From NCBI GenBank assembly GCA_021204025.1, contig JAJQAC010000012.1, positions 62,001 to 126,000 on the forward strand: 64,000 nt of DNA, given 5' to 3'. The first letter of the stretch is position 1. Every line of letters begins with the position of its first letter. This document shows positions 42,114-50,489 of this stretch, in pieces. Made by a program: the position numbers and the translations under genes. The notes beneath the pieces were generated by a model. The model worked only from the letters and a program-made list of their open reading frames with translations. It was not told the origin of the DNA and ran no database searches. The stretch is from Clostridiales bacterium. GTDB taxonomy: Bacteria; Bacillota; Clostridia; Lachnospirales; Lachnospiraceae.

Positions 42114-42142
42114 TTGAAAAAATTTTAAAGTCGGGTTATAAT
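42114..42142 (+). promoter_or_regulatory. Strong promoter of tRNA-Gly
   Basis: -35 TTGAAA (42114-42119), 17-base spacer, -10 TATAAT (42137-42142), placing the transcript start just before the tRNA at 42153. Confidence 0.8.
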
Positions 42143-42152
42143 AGTCCAATCA

Positions 42153-42223
42153 GCAGATGTAGTTCATCGGTAGAACATCAGCTTCCCAAGCTGAGGAGGC
42201 GGGTCCGACTCCCGTCATCTGCT
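42153..42223 (+). tRNA. tRNA-Gly (anticodon CCC)
   Basis: A 71-base cloverleaf. Acceptor stem GCAGATG / CATCTGC with discriminator T; D-arm with TTCATCGGTAGAA; anticodon arm TCAGC-TTCCCAA-GCTGA giving anticodon CCC; T-arm GCGGG-TCCGACT-CCCGT (one non-Watson-Crick pair). CCA is not encoded. It lies at the edge of the restriction-modification genes, a common place for island insertion. With its promoter it occupies most of the 305-base gap between the M20 gene and the nuclease gene. Confidence 0.95.
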
Positions 42224-42308
42224 TTTAAAATTCAAAGACAAATATTTCATTCTTTCAATATTTCCATTATCTGGCTATTATCCCCAAAACATACTAAAGG
42301 AGAATATT

Positions 42309-43292
42309 ATGAAGCTGTCGAATGTTTTTTATTTTAAACATATGGTTGATTATTATTATCCGGATGAGGATAAAAGTGCAGTAAAGATTAAAACCGTTAT
42401 TAAAAAAGAACAGGAAAATATCAAACTCATATCTGATGAGGATTTCACAGAAATCATGATATGTTGTTTTATCCCGGATTTATATTCAGGTATGGGTAAA
42501 CGTGAAAAACTGTTTACAAAGTTTACAGAACTGATGGTTGGCGAATGGTGGCGCCGTATGGGAGGCACTTATTGTCTGCCTACGAAAAAGTCCGGGACGC
42601 AGGATGTAGAGCTTATTTATGATAAGATTTCTATTGTTTGTGACGCTAAAGTGTTCCGGCTGGGAAGAAGTCAGAAGGCACCGAATGTAAAAGACTTTCT
42701 GAAACTGGCAAGTGTAGGATTGTGGATTGATAAGCTGAATGCTGATTACAGAGAAAAAGGGATCAAACGATCTGCAATCGGTGGACTTGTTACATATTCT
42801 TCTTTGCATGAATGGGAAAGTGACAGTGAGGTTTATGAGGAATGTACCAACCGTCATACACCAGTTGTCATGCTCCCTTATGAGATCCTGTCTTTGCTTC
42901 TCAAATATAAAAAGCGTGTTCGGCTTTCTGATCTGATAAAGATGTGGGACTATTCCGCAAATGGTGTGAAACCGTCGCGTCAGAAGGATTATTACTGGTC
43001 TTATGTTACAAACTTTATCTGCCGGTTACTTTCTATTTCTAATGAGCAATATCAGTTGGAAATGAAGCAATTTCGTAATGATATTATGATTGCTGTTCAA
43101 GAGTATCGTAAAATTATTGATGATACAATTGAGGAAGTGAAAAGAAATATTTCTCATGATATAGATAACCATTCGTCGTCGATGGAATCACTGAAAATAT
43201 ATATCATGAAAGAACTGGAGAAAAGAGATAATGCAACCGCACGCAGCTATCTTGCACACATAGAAAATTTCCGCCATTATGAGGATAATTAA
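42309..43292 (+). CDS. HindIII-family type II restriction endonuclease
   Basis: A 327-residue protein. The segment SGTQDVELIYDKISIVCDAK, continued by VFRLGRSQK and KDFLKLA, matches the HindIII core (HindIII has DVIALSKEF...DAKSFRLSR...KDF), giving the PD-(D/E)xK-type catalytic residues Asp99, Asp112 and Lys114. Upstream REKLFTKFTELMVGEWWRRM also parallels HindIII. Later text is helical (EVKRNISHDI) and ends YLAHIENFRHYEDN. Its recognition site cannot be assumed to be AAGCTT. It is visibly AT-richer than its neighbours, follows tRNA-Gly and faces a DNA methylase gene, consistent with a horizontally acquired restriction-modification unit. AAAGGAG precedes the ATG. Confidence 0.82.
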   Translation: MKLSNVFYFKHMVDYYYPDEDKSAVKIKTVIKKEQENIKLISDEDFTEIMICCFIPDLYSGMGKREKLFTKFTELMVGEWWRRMGGTYCLPTKKSGTQDVELIYDKISIVCDAKVFRLGRSQKAPNVKDFLKLASVGLWIDKLNADYREKGIKRSAIGGLVTYSSLHEWESDSEVYEECTNRHTPVVMLPYEILSLLLKYKKRVRLSDLIKMWDYSANGVKPSRQKDYYWSYVTNFICRLLSISNEQYQLEMKQFRNDIMIAVQEYRKIIDDTIEEVKRNISHDIDNHSSSMESLKIYIMKELEKRDNATARSYLAHIENFRHYEDN

Positions 43293-43348
43293 CATCCATA
43301 CCCACGATCGTGCGTTTATGTTTATTTTGCCGTGACACAATGAAACAC

Positions 43349-43382
43349 AAAAGAGAACGGTTTGCGTGTACCGTTCTCTTTT
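43349..43382. terminator. Bidirectional terminator between nuclease and methylase genes
   Basis: AAAAGAGAACGG (43349-43360) pairs perfectly with CCGTTCTCTTTT (43371-43382), serving both convergent genes. Confidence 0.9.
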
Positions 43383-43420
43383 GTATGCGCAGGGCTGCGT
43401 AAGGAGTTTTTCCGGCTGAT

Positions 43421-43523
43421 GCCGGGTGCTGAGCGCCAGTGGCGCTCGTTTAGCACCGACCGAAACGGAGTGTAGAGCAGCCCGCGCGGCGAGTATGAGG
43501 CGAAAAAAGCTGCCTCCTACTCG
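43421..43523 (+). repeat. Family A dispersed repeat, copy 3 (partial)
   Basis: It carries the middle module in the same orientation as copy 1 (GCTGAGCGCCAGTGGCGCTC, 43428-43447, then CACCGACCGAAACGGAGTGTAG). It ends in the hairpin GAGTA-T-GAGGC / GCCTC-C-TACTC (43492-43523) just before the methylase stop codon. The leading ATCTTATAGGA hairpin and GCCCTCCGGGC are missing. Confidence 0.75.
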
Positions 43524-43524
43524 A

Positions 43525-45681
43525 TTACAGGGAGTCTCTGACTTTGATATTAAATTCGGGGAATGCTTTTTTAATAATGCCCGCTGATGCTATCAGTACA
43601 TCAATATCGCTGAAGGCTCCGGTGATATGGCTTGCGTTTGACATGAGACCAACAACGCAGGCAATAACAGCTAATCCTGCGTCTGCGCCTGTCCACCCGG
43701 ATGCATGGATGAGCAGAAGACCAAAGTTATCAATATACTCCTGGGTTTTATCTAAAATATTTTCCAGTGAGACAGGCGTTTTGGGCTCTTTGCTTTTACG
43801 CGCTACAATAACAACACACGTATTTATTGCCTGAGAGAGAACGGCCCTTGGCCTTCCCTTCCTTTCTATACTTAAAGGCTGCACGCTGCTGACAAAAAAA
43901 TCAGATTGACGATATGCTCTGATGATTGCTTCCCATCCATTAACGGAGCTATGAGAATAGATAAAGGAAAATATGCCATTATTTTTTAATACTCTTGCAG
44001 CTTCTGAAAAAGCCATGTTTAGTTGTTTGCAATATTCTTCATGTGCAGATTGATTTTCTTTAACCCTTCGGGAAGAAGCTACCAGTTCGTAATTATAATC
44101 CGTAATGTTTTCGGAAAAAAGTTCAGGTTCGATTTTCTGGAGCAGGGGCTTTTTCCATGCGTAGAAAAAGTCAGCTAGAATCGAATAATAAATATTATCA
44201 TAATAAGGAGGATCTGTAACAATTGCATCAAAGAAGTGATCGGGGTAAGGCAGGTCCTGAGCATGAGCATGTTTTATAGTAATGGTTCCCTGGCTGTTCT
44301 CAAAAGAACGAACTCCTTTGATGATTCGATTTAATTTATCCCATAAATTGGCTGGCCCTTTCAGAACCTGATCCGTTTCTGCGTAATCAAACAACATGGC
44401 AATCCCCGGTCCACAAAAGCCACGTCCCACCTGCTCATTTTGTGGTATCCACATGGATAAACGGCAGTTCCAGTCAACGACCTGGTCAATCAAACTGGAA
44501 AGTGCTCCGATTACAAACTTTGCCATAGGGATATCCTGCCTGGCCATATCGATATAGTGTGTGACAAGTTCATCAATCAAATATAGCAAAACCAGCCGTT
44601 GCCTTTTATTTAAGAAATCAGCGTGTGTTTTGACTCCATACAATGCCGGGTTTACAATTCCGGACCATACCGGGAGCTCAGACTTTGGCAATTCCATTTG
44701 CATTTTGTTTAAAAGCTGATCTTCTGCGGCCTTTATTTCAGATTCTGGGGGGATGGCTATATCCTGGTCTGCTTTTACAAAATCCTTTCCGGTTCCGGAT
44801 TTGCTTTTGATCAGAGCCGTCATGACATCCTCACATTTCAGGATATTAATTTTTTCTATTAACTGATTACATTTTGGACAATGAAAAGTTCCGCTGTATT
44901 TTGTCCAGTGTGGGATAAAAGGTTCCTCTGTTTCTGACAAATCTTTTATCTGCAGGGATTCCATATCGTCGCCCGTATTCCATGATTGAATAAAGCCAAT
45001 ACGACGATGCTTCTTTTTTGATAACCAGGGCCTTTTGGATAAAATACTTCTGCATCCGCAGTGAGGACAGATGATACGATAAGTCCATACATATCCAAAC
45101 ACAGATTCATTTGTTCCTTTTCGAAGAGGATAAAGCCAGGATGTACGTGTCTTTAAATTGGTAAGAATTTCTGTTCCTACAGATTTGATGTTTTCCTGAG
45201 CGAATCCCAGATTTATATTATCAGCATATAACATATTACATTTTTGAATAAAAACCGAAAGCTGATTGGAATCAATAGAGTAAGAATCTATGCCCAGGCG
45301 TTTTGCCTCAAAGGGAATGGTTCCTCCCCCACCGAACATATCTAATAATTTAGGAGTAGACTCGTACTGCGAACACAGCATCTTTCGTGCTTCATTCACG
45401 GTAATATCATCGCAATTCATTGCCAGTTGTGCCATTGTAGCGATCGCATGATCGCTGGTATCCTTGCATAAGGACGAAAATACTAACGACCTCATGGCGC
45501 TGTGGGGTCGTCTTGCCCACCAGACATGGATAGTATGAGAGGTTTCTCCCCGGTGGTATCTTTCGTTATATCCGGCGATAGAAGATTCATAGTGAAGCAT
45601 ACCGGTATCTATCAGTCTTTCTTCTTTTTCAGAGACATCCCGAATGACAGGGCTTCGATAAATTTTTTTATTTTCTTCCAT
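43525..45681 (-). CDS. Large adenine/cytosine-N DNA methyltransferase (DUF1156-like)
   Basis: A 718-residue protein. The N-terminal block VIRDVSEKEERLIDTGMLHY and HVWWARRPHSAMRSLVFSSL are typical of DUF1156-type DNA methylases. The SAM-binding motif is DMFGGGGTIPFEAKRLG (residues 114-130), a Cys-rich region IICPHCGCRS / FHCPKCNQL in the middle may hold zinc, and the catalytic motif is AIVTDPPYYDNIYY (about residue 480). It methylates the exocyclic amino group of A or C. It is convergent with the HindIII-like nuclease and is the only methylase near it, so it probably protects against it. It is far longer than known HindIII-group methylases (about 300 residues). AT-richer than its surroundings. 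Confidence 0.85.
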   Translation of the reverse strand: MEENKKIYRSPVIRDVSEKEERLIDTGMLHYESSIAGYNERYHRGETSHTIHVWWARRPHSAMRSLVFSSLCKDTSDHAIATMAQLAMNCDDITVNEARKMLCSQYESTPKLLDMFGGGGTIPFEAKRLGIDSYSIDSNQLSVFIQKCNMLYADNINLGFAQENIKSVGTEILTNLKTRTSWLYPLRKGTNESVFGYVWTYRIICPHCGCRSILSKRPWLSKKKHRRIGFIQSWNTGDDMESLQIKDLSETEEPFIPHWTKYSGTFHCPKCNQLIEKINILKCEDVMTALIKSKSGTGKDFVKADQDIAIPPESEIKAAEDQLLNKMQMELPKSELPVWSGIVNPALYGVKTHADFLNKRQRLVLLYLIDELVTHYIDMARQDIPMAKFVIGALSSLIDQVVDWNCRLSMWIPQNEQVGRGFCGPGIAMLFDYAETDQVLKGPANLWDKLNRIIKGVRSFENSQGTITIKHAHAQDLPYPDHFFDAIVTDPPYYDNIYYSILADFFYAWKKPLLQKIEPELFSENITDYNYELVASSRRVKENQSAHEEYCKQLNMAFSEAARVLKNNGIFSFIYSHSSVNGWEAIIRAYRQSDFFVSSVQPLSIERKGRPRAVLSQAINTCVVIVARKSKEPKTPVSLENILDKTQEYIDNFGLLLIHASGWTGADAGLAVIACVVGLMSNASHITGAFSDIDVLIASAGIIKKAFPEFNIKVRDSL

Positions 45682-45947
45682 AGAATGTCTTTACCTCCAG
45701 TATCCTTCCATTGATCGATATTATTTTCCTCGAGTATAAATCTGCTCAGATCAGACGGACATTGACGGCAGATAATCTCGCTAACATTATATGTCTTAAA
45801 AGAATTTGGTTCAAGCCTTCTGAAAAAATGAAGATAAATTTTCCCTCAGGAGGAGAAAAAGCTGAAAAAGGATTCGCTGCCAGCATTGTATAATTCTGCC
45901 TTTCCCTGCTTATAATAGGAGTAAATCAGAAAGTACAGGCGGTTAGG

Positions 45948-46547
45948 ATGAAAAGAGAACTTGTACGGTTCCGGAAAACAGACCGGGAGATTTATTATTA
46001 TGATTCTGTGCAGCGGGCGGGGACCATGGCCTGCGCGCGAAAACTGCATGCACTGATCAGCGAAGTATTGAAAACAGAAAAGAAGCGGGGAGTTCTGATC
46101 CTGTGCATCGGGACGGACCGTTCTACGGGCGACAGCCTGGGACCGCTGATCGGCCATAAGCTGAAAAACCGTCCGGCAAGTCGTTTCCTGGTAATCGGTA
46201 CGCTGGAGCGGCCGGTTCACGCGGTCAATCTGGAGCAGGCGCGGGACATGATCCGGGTATGTTATCCGGATTATGTGATCGTGGCGATCGATGCGTCGGT
46301 GGGAAGACAGAGTCATGTCGGCTGTGTGACAGTCGGTAAGGGCGCGCTGCGGCCGGGCCTCGGTGTCTGTAAAAATCTGAATGCGGTAGGAGATGTTTTT
46401 ATCACAGGGATTGTGGGAGGGTATGGCAGCCGTGATCCACTGATGCTTCAGAGTGTCCGCCTTTCGATTGTGATGAAAATGGCCGATTATATTTGTGAAA
46501 GTGTGAGTCTTGTCGAACAGTTCTGGGAAAACAGGACACTGGTTTGA
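45948..46547 (+). CDS. yyaC: Spore protease-like protein YyaC (DUF1256)
   Basis: A 199-residue protein with the YyaC signature ILCIGTDRSTGDSLGPLIGHKL near residue 47, then YVIVAIDASVGRQSHVGCVT near 114 and GKGALRPGLGVCKNLNAVGD. The fold is related to the germination protease GPR and hydrogenase-maturation proteases. YyaC is made during sporulation in Bacillus and Clostridia; its substrate is not established. It marks the organism as a spore former. The gap upstream (45682-45947) holds only the divergent starts; I see no other supportable gene in it. Confidence 0.88.
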   Translation: MKRELVRFRKTDREIYYYDSVQRAGTMACARKLHALISEVLKTEKKRGVLILCIGTDRSTGDSLGPLIGHKLKNRPASRFLVIGTLERPVHAVNLEQARDMIRVCYPDYVIVAIDASVGRQSHVGCVTVGKGALRPGLGVCKNLNAVGDVFITGIVGGYGSRDPLMLQSVRLSIVMKMADYICESVSLVEQFWENRTLV

Positions 46548-46622
46548 CAGGATTTTCAATTCCGTTATGTTATGATTTCTGCGACAGGAAGTATCAGTCT
46601 ATGAACATAACGGGGTGATCAT

Positions 46623-47813
46623 ATGGGAGAATTGTATGATCCGTATCCGAAACTGCCGAAAAATATCCGGCAGATCGGGGAGCGGGATTCGGTAATGAGA
46701 TTATACATGGAGGATTATGTCAATACTTATTTGAAGCAGTTGTTTCCGACAGGAGGACAGGATCTGAGAGCGGGACTGCTTTTGGGAGAGACGCGGACAG
46801 AGGATGGGATGCCGTATCTTTTTGTGGATGGAGCGCTGGAGATCGAGGATGTTACAGAACCGGGCGAGAAAGTGGATATTACGGAAGCGGACTGGAGAAA
46901 GGCATATAAGATGATGGAACAGCTTTTTCCGCGGCGTGTGGTATTGGGATGGTTTTTGTGCGGCGTGCCGGGATGTGGCCTGAGTCCGTTAAATTACTGG
47001 AAGACACATAGCCGGTATTTTGCCGCGCGCAATCAGATCCTGTATTGTAACAGCAGCCTGGAGGGCGAGGAGGCGTTTTATACAGCATCCGGAGAAGGAT
47101 TTTACCGGCTGCGGGGATACAGCATTTATTATGAACGAAATCAGTGCATGCAGGATTACATGGTTTCAAGAAAAGATGCCAGGCGTGTGGAATCCGGCAT
47201 GCGGGATGTAGTAACTGAGGATTTCCGGCAAAGAATGGAGAGCCGCAGGCTGGAAGCCAGGAGGACATCGTCTCTGACAGGGGCGCTGGGAACTGCCTGC
47301 AGCGTACTGGCGGTGCTTGTACTTGCCGGTGGTGTGGTGTTATATAATAATTACGGAAGAATGAAAGAAATGGAGTCGGTGATTGCGTCTGCATTGCCTG
47401 AGGGCAGCGGATTTTCATGGGACAGGCTGGCTGTTGGAGAAAAAGAGGATGAGGATCATGTGGAAGTGGAAGAAATAGCAGGGGAGGTTTATCCGACTCA
47501 GGAAATTGCAATTGGTGGTGAGACAGAGCAGGGCGATGAGGCGTCACTCGCGGCCGGATTGTCCGGCAGTGAGGAGAATACAGAGAGTACAGAAGTATCG
47601 GATCAGGCTGCGGAGGCGGATGCAGAGATCAGAGAGGTCGCCGCGCAGACGCCGGTAGAAACCTATCTCGTGAAGACGGGAGAAACTTTATATGGGATTT
47701 GCCTGGAACGCTATCACAGCATCAACAGGATCGAAGAAATCTGCCGGCTGAATCAGATGGAGGATCCGGATCACATTATGGCGGGACAGGAGATTTTGCT
47801 GCCGGTACAGTAA
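46623..47813 (+). CDS. Membrane protein with N-terminal JAB/MPN-like domain and C-terminal LysM
   Basis: A 396-residue protein in three parts. The N-terminal half (1-165) contains LRAGLLLGETRTEDGMPYLF and VVLGWFLCGVPGCGLSPLNY, which resembles the strand layout of JAB/MPN proteins but without a clear HxH metal motif. A single membrane helix lies near 218-241 (ACSVLAVLVLAGGVVLYNNY). An acidic linker of about 90 residues follows, then a LysM module at 348-395 (TYLVKTGETLYGICLERYHS, HIMAGQEILLPVQ) that binds peptidoglycan. So the N-terminal domain is cytoplasmic and the LysM is outside, linking something inside to the wall. It follows yyaC, so a sporulation or envelope role is possible. I know of no assigned function. 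Confidence 0.75.
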   Translation: MGELYDPYPKLPKNIRQIGERDSVMRLYMEDYVNTYLKQLFPTGGQDLRAGLLLGETRTEDGMPYLFVDGALEIEDVTEPGEKVDITEADWRKAYKMMEQLFPRRVVLGWFLCGVPGCGLSPLNYWKTHSRYFAARNQILYCNSSLEGEEAFYTASGEGFYRLRGYSIYYERNQCMQDYMVSRKDARRVESGMRDVVTEDFRQRMESRRLEARRTSSLTGALGTACSVLAVLVLAGGVVLYNNYGRMKEMESVIASALPEGSGFSWDRLAVGEKEDEDHVEVEEIAGEVYPTQEIAIGGETEQGDEASLAAGLSGSEENTESTEVSDQAAEADAEIREVAAQTPVETYLVKTGETLYGICLERYHSINRIEEICRLNQMEDPDHIMAGQEILLPVQ

Positions 47814-47933
47814 GAAGAGAAAACATCCTGTGCGCATAAGGCGCCGGACAGTTCGTGCACAAAAGTTTTGACCCGGATAATAAAAAGGTGTATACTTAAA
47901 AAAGTATGAGCGGTCACGGGAGAACAAAAATAC

Positions 47934-49214
47934 ATGAGTGATATGAGCTCAATGAGCAGAGAAAATAAAAAGAGACAGCTTCGCAGCCGCGTGATCTCCT
48001 CCGAACAGGATGTGAGCCGGATGCCGTTTGCGCAGGCAGAGGAAGACAGCGAGGATATTGTGCGCCGTGCGCAGCGCAAAGTGACCAGAAGACGTCTGGT
48101 GATAGCAGGGATTGTGTTGCTGGTAATTCTGGCGGCTGTTCTGGCATGGAGATATTACAGGAAGAATTACCGGTATAGCAGTTATGAGACGTCATGGGAG
48201 ATATCAGTGGAAGAAGGCAGTCTCGTAGGGTATGAACTGTTTGGGAGCAATGTGCTGAAGGTTACCAAGGACGGCGCTTCTTACATAGATTATCGGGGGC
48301 GGACCATCTGGGCGGAAAGCTATGAGATGAAATCGCCTGTGATTGCAGTAAACGGTGATTATGCCGCGATTGCCGATCTGCAGGGAAATAAGATCTGCAT
48401 CTGTAATGTTGAGGGAAAACAGGGCGAGGCGACGACGATCCTCCCGATCAGTCATGTGGCAGTATCACAGACAGGAGTCGTGGCGGCAGTGCTGGAGGAT
48501 TCGGCATCCAGCTATATTACCTTTTTTAAGAGGGATGGCATGTCTCTGGATATTACGGTAAAGACCAATATGGCGGGAGATGGTTATCCGCTGGATATCG
48601 CGCTCTCATCCGACGGTACGCAGCTGATGTGTTCTTATGTATATCTGTCAGGCGGAGAAATGAAAAACCGTGTTGTTTTCTATGATTTCTCCGAGGTCGG
48701 CAAGAATGTGCCAAATCGTCTTGTGGGAGGTTTTGACGATCCGTTTTCCGGGACAATGGTGCCGGAGGTAACCTATCTGTCTGGCGCTTACTCCTGTGCG
48801 TTTACCGGCAACGGCCCGGTATTCTTCTCGTCTGAGAACCTCGCCTCTCCGGAGTTAGTGAGGCAGATTGATATGAGTGAGGACGAGATCCGGAGTGTTT
48901 TTTATTCGGAGGATTATGTTGGAGTGGTGGTAACAAACCGGGGAAGCGAGTATCAGGAGCGGCTGGAGATCTATAAGGCAGATGGCAGTGTGGTTACAGA
49001 CTGCGAATTTACTTATGATTATACCGGCGCGGATATTCAGGGGGACCAGATTATCCTTTATAATGAAAATTCATGTATGATTTATAATATGGCGGGTGTA
49101 GAAAAACTTTATGCGGAGTTTGACTTCCCGATTTCCAGAATCAGCCGGGGACGTTTCCCTGATACGCTGATTGTCACAGGACCACAGCTGATGAGGGAGA
49201 TTAAATTGCGATAA
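47934..49214 (+). CDS. DUF5711-family membrane-anchored beta-propeller-like protein
   Basis: A 426-residue protein. The basic cytoplasmic head is followed by one membrane helix at about 54-73 (LVIAGIVLLVILAAVLAWRY). The external domain is made of repeating short strands (GYELFGSNVLKVTKDGASYI, IAVNGDYAAIADLQGNKICI, VAVSQTGVVAAVLEDSASSY), the pattern of a WD-like or PQQ-like propeller. This fits the DUF5711 family common in Lachnospiraceae. It has no known function and no catalytic motif. It stands between the LysM protein and glucokinase with only a weak ribosome site. Confidence 0.75.
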   Translation: MSDMSSMSRENKKRQLRSRVISSEQDVSRMPFAQAEEDSEDIVRRAQRKVTRRRLVIAGIVLLVILAAVLAWRYYRKNYRYSSYETSWEISVEEGSLVGYELFGSNVLKVTKDGASYIDYRGRTIWAESYEMKSPVIAVNGDYAAIADLQGNKICICNVEGKQGEATTILPISHVAVSQTGVVAAVLEDSASSYITFFKRDGMSLDITVKTNMAGDGYPLDIALSSDGTQLMCSYVYLSGGEMKNRVVFYDFSEVGKNVPNRLVGGFDDPFSGTMVPEVTYLSGAYSCAFTGNGPVFFSSENLASPELVRQIDMSEDEIRSVFYSEDYVGVVVTNRGSEYQERLEIYKADGSVVTDCEFTYDYTGADIQGDQIILYNENSCMIYNMAGVEKLYAEFDFPISRISRGRFPDTLIVTGPQLMREIKLR

Positions 49215-49256
49215 AACATATCAAATATACCATTTACGAAGAAGGAGGAAACATGC

Positions 49257-50201
49257 GTGGGAACAAAATGTATTGGTGTGGATATTGGCGGTACCAGTGT
49301 CAAGCTGGGCCTGTTTGAGACGACAGGCGAGCTGTTGCATAAATGGGAGGTACCGACCCGCAGGGAGGAGGGAGGACGCTATATTCTTCCCGACGTCGCG
49401 GATTCGATTCTCAAAATACTGGAGGAACGCGGAATCACACAGGAAGAGGTAGCCGGAGCCGGCGTGGGCGTGCCGGGACCGGTGATGCCGGACGGTCATG
49501 TAGAAGTGTGTGTGAATCTGGGATGGAGAGACTGTAATCCGCAGAAGGAGCTGTCGGAACTTCTGGGCGGGATTCCGGTAAAAAGCGGAAATGATGCCAA
49601 TGTGGCGGCGCTCGGTGAGATGTGGCAGGGCGGCGGCAAAGGCTTCGACGACATCATCATGGTGACACTGGGAACCGGTGTCGGCGGCGGTGTGATTATT
49701 GACCAGAAGATCATTGCCGGCAGGCATGGTCTGGGCGGTGAGATCGGCCATATCCATGTGCGTGACGATGAAAAGGAACACTGTAATTGCGGTGGTGTGG
49801 GTTGTCTGGAGCAGATCGCAAGCGCGACCGGAATCGCGCGGGAAGCCCGCAGAAAGATGGCAGCATCGGACGCCCCGTCTGCGATGAGACAGTATGGAGA
49901 CGCTCTCACAGCCAAAGAAGTCTTTGACGAGGCGAAGAATGGTGATGGGATGGCGGAGGAAGTGGCTGAGATGGTTGGATATTATCTGGGGTTATGCCTG
50001 GCACAGCTGGCGATGACAGTAGACCCGGAGATGTTTGTCATTGGTGGCGGAGTATCCAAAGCAGGACAGTACCTGATTGATAAGATTGAGAAAAATTATA
50101 AAAAGCTCACTCCAATTTCGGAAAATAAAGGAAAGATCTGTCTTGCAACGCTGGGCAATGACGCGGGAATTTATGGAGCAGCGCGGCTGATGCTGGATTA
50201 A
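49257..50201 (+). CDS. glk: Glucokinase, ROK family
   Basis: The start is the GTG at 49257, 8 bases after AAGGAGG; an ATG just before it is in another frame. The 314-residue product has the ATP phosphate motif GVDIGGTSVKLGLFE near residue 6, GVGVPGPVMPDG near 69, the sugar-contact GNDANVAALGEMWQGGGKG, GTGVGGGVIIDQKI and the zinc-binding HCNCGGVGCLEQIAS near 178. This is the ROK glucokinase pattern of Gram-positive bacteria, phosphorylating glucose at C6. It may also accept related hexoses. A weak hairpin (CCCCGGA / TCCGGGG, 50234-50260) follows the gene. Confidence 0.9.
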   Translation: MGTKCIGVDIGGTSVKLGLFETTGELLHKWEVPTRREEGGRYILPDVADSILKILEERGITQEEVAGAGVGVPGPVMPDGHVEVCVNLGWRDCNPQKELSELLGGIPVKSGNDANVAALGEMWQGGGKGFDDIIMVTLGTGVGGGVIIDQKIIAGRHGLGGEIGHIHVRDDEKEHCNCGGVGCLEQIASATGIAREARRKMAASDAPSAMRQYGDALTAKEVFDEAKNGDGMAEEVAEMVGYYLGLCLAQLAMTVDPEMFVIGGGVSKAGQYLIDKIEKNYKKLTPISENKGKICLATLGNDAGIYGAARLMLD

Positions 50202-50421
50202 AAAACGGACATCTTTCATAGTAAATGAGGAGACCCCGGAGGACTTTCGTCCATCCGGGGCAATTATGAAAAATCTATGTGCAATATGTCGAAAATTTGG
50301 AGAAAACGGATTTGTTTTCTGGTTATTATTCTAGTTTGCATATGTGAATAAATTATGAACAAAAAACGAATAAATTGTAAATTATAGGAGAAAATGACCA
50401 AGAAAATAATTTCAAAAAAGG

Positions 50422-50451
50422 TTGATTTGTTCATAATGAATATCTTATGAT
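50422..50451 (+). promoter_or_regulatory. Promoter of the pyrophosphatase gene
   Basis: -35 TTGATT (50422-50427), 18-base spacer, -10 TATGAT (50446-50451). The rest of the gap from 50202 is AT-rich with no further feature seen apart from the hairpin near 50234-50260. Confidence 0.55.
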
Positions 50452-50489
50452 AGAGATACCAACGAACAAAAGTATCAGGAGGAAAAGAA

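Noticed and set aside
45711..45893. A 60-codon frame between the methylase and yyaC genes starting with TTG
   Set aside because: It has no ribosome site and no recognisable motif, and the region is just the divergent promoter space; left unannotated.
42153..46000. Direct repeat of the tRNA-Gly 3' end marking an island attachment site
   Set aside because: I looked for a second copy of the 3' end CCCGTCATCTGC after the methylase gene and saw none, and there is no integrase gene, so insertion at the tRNA is only suggested by position.
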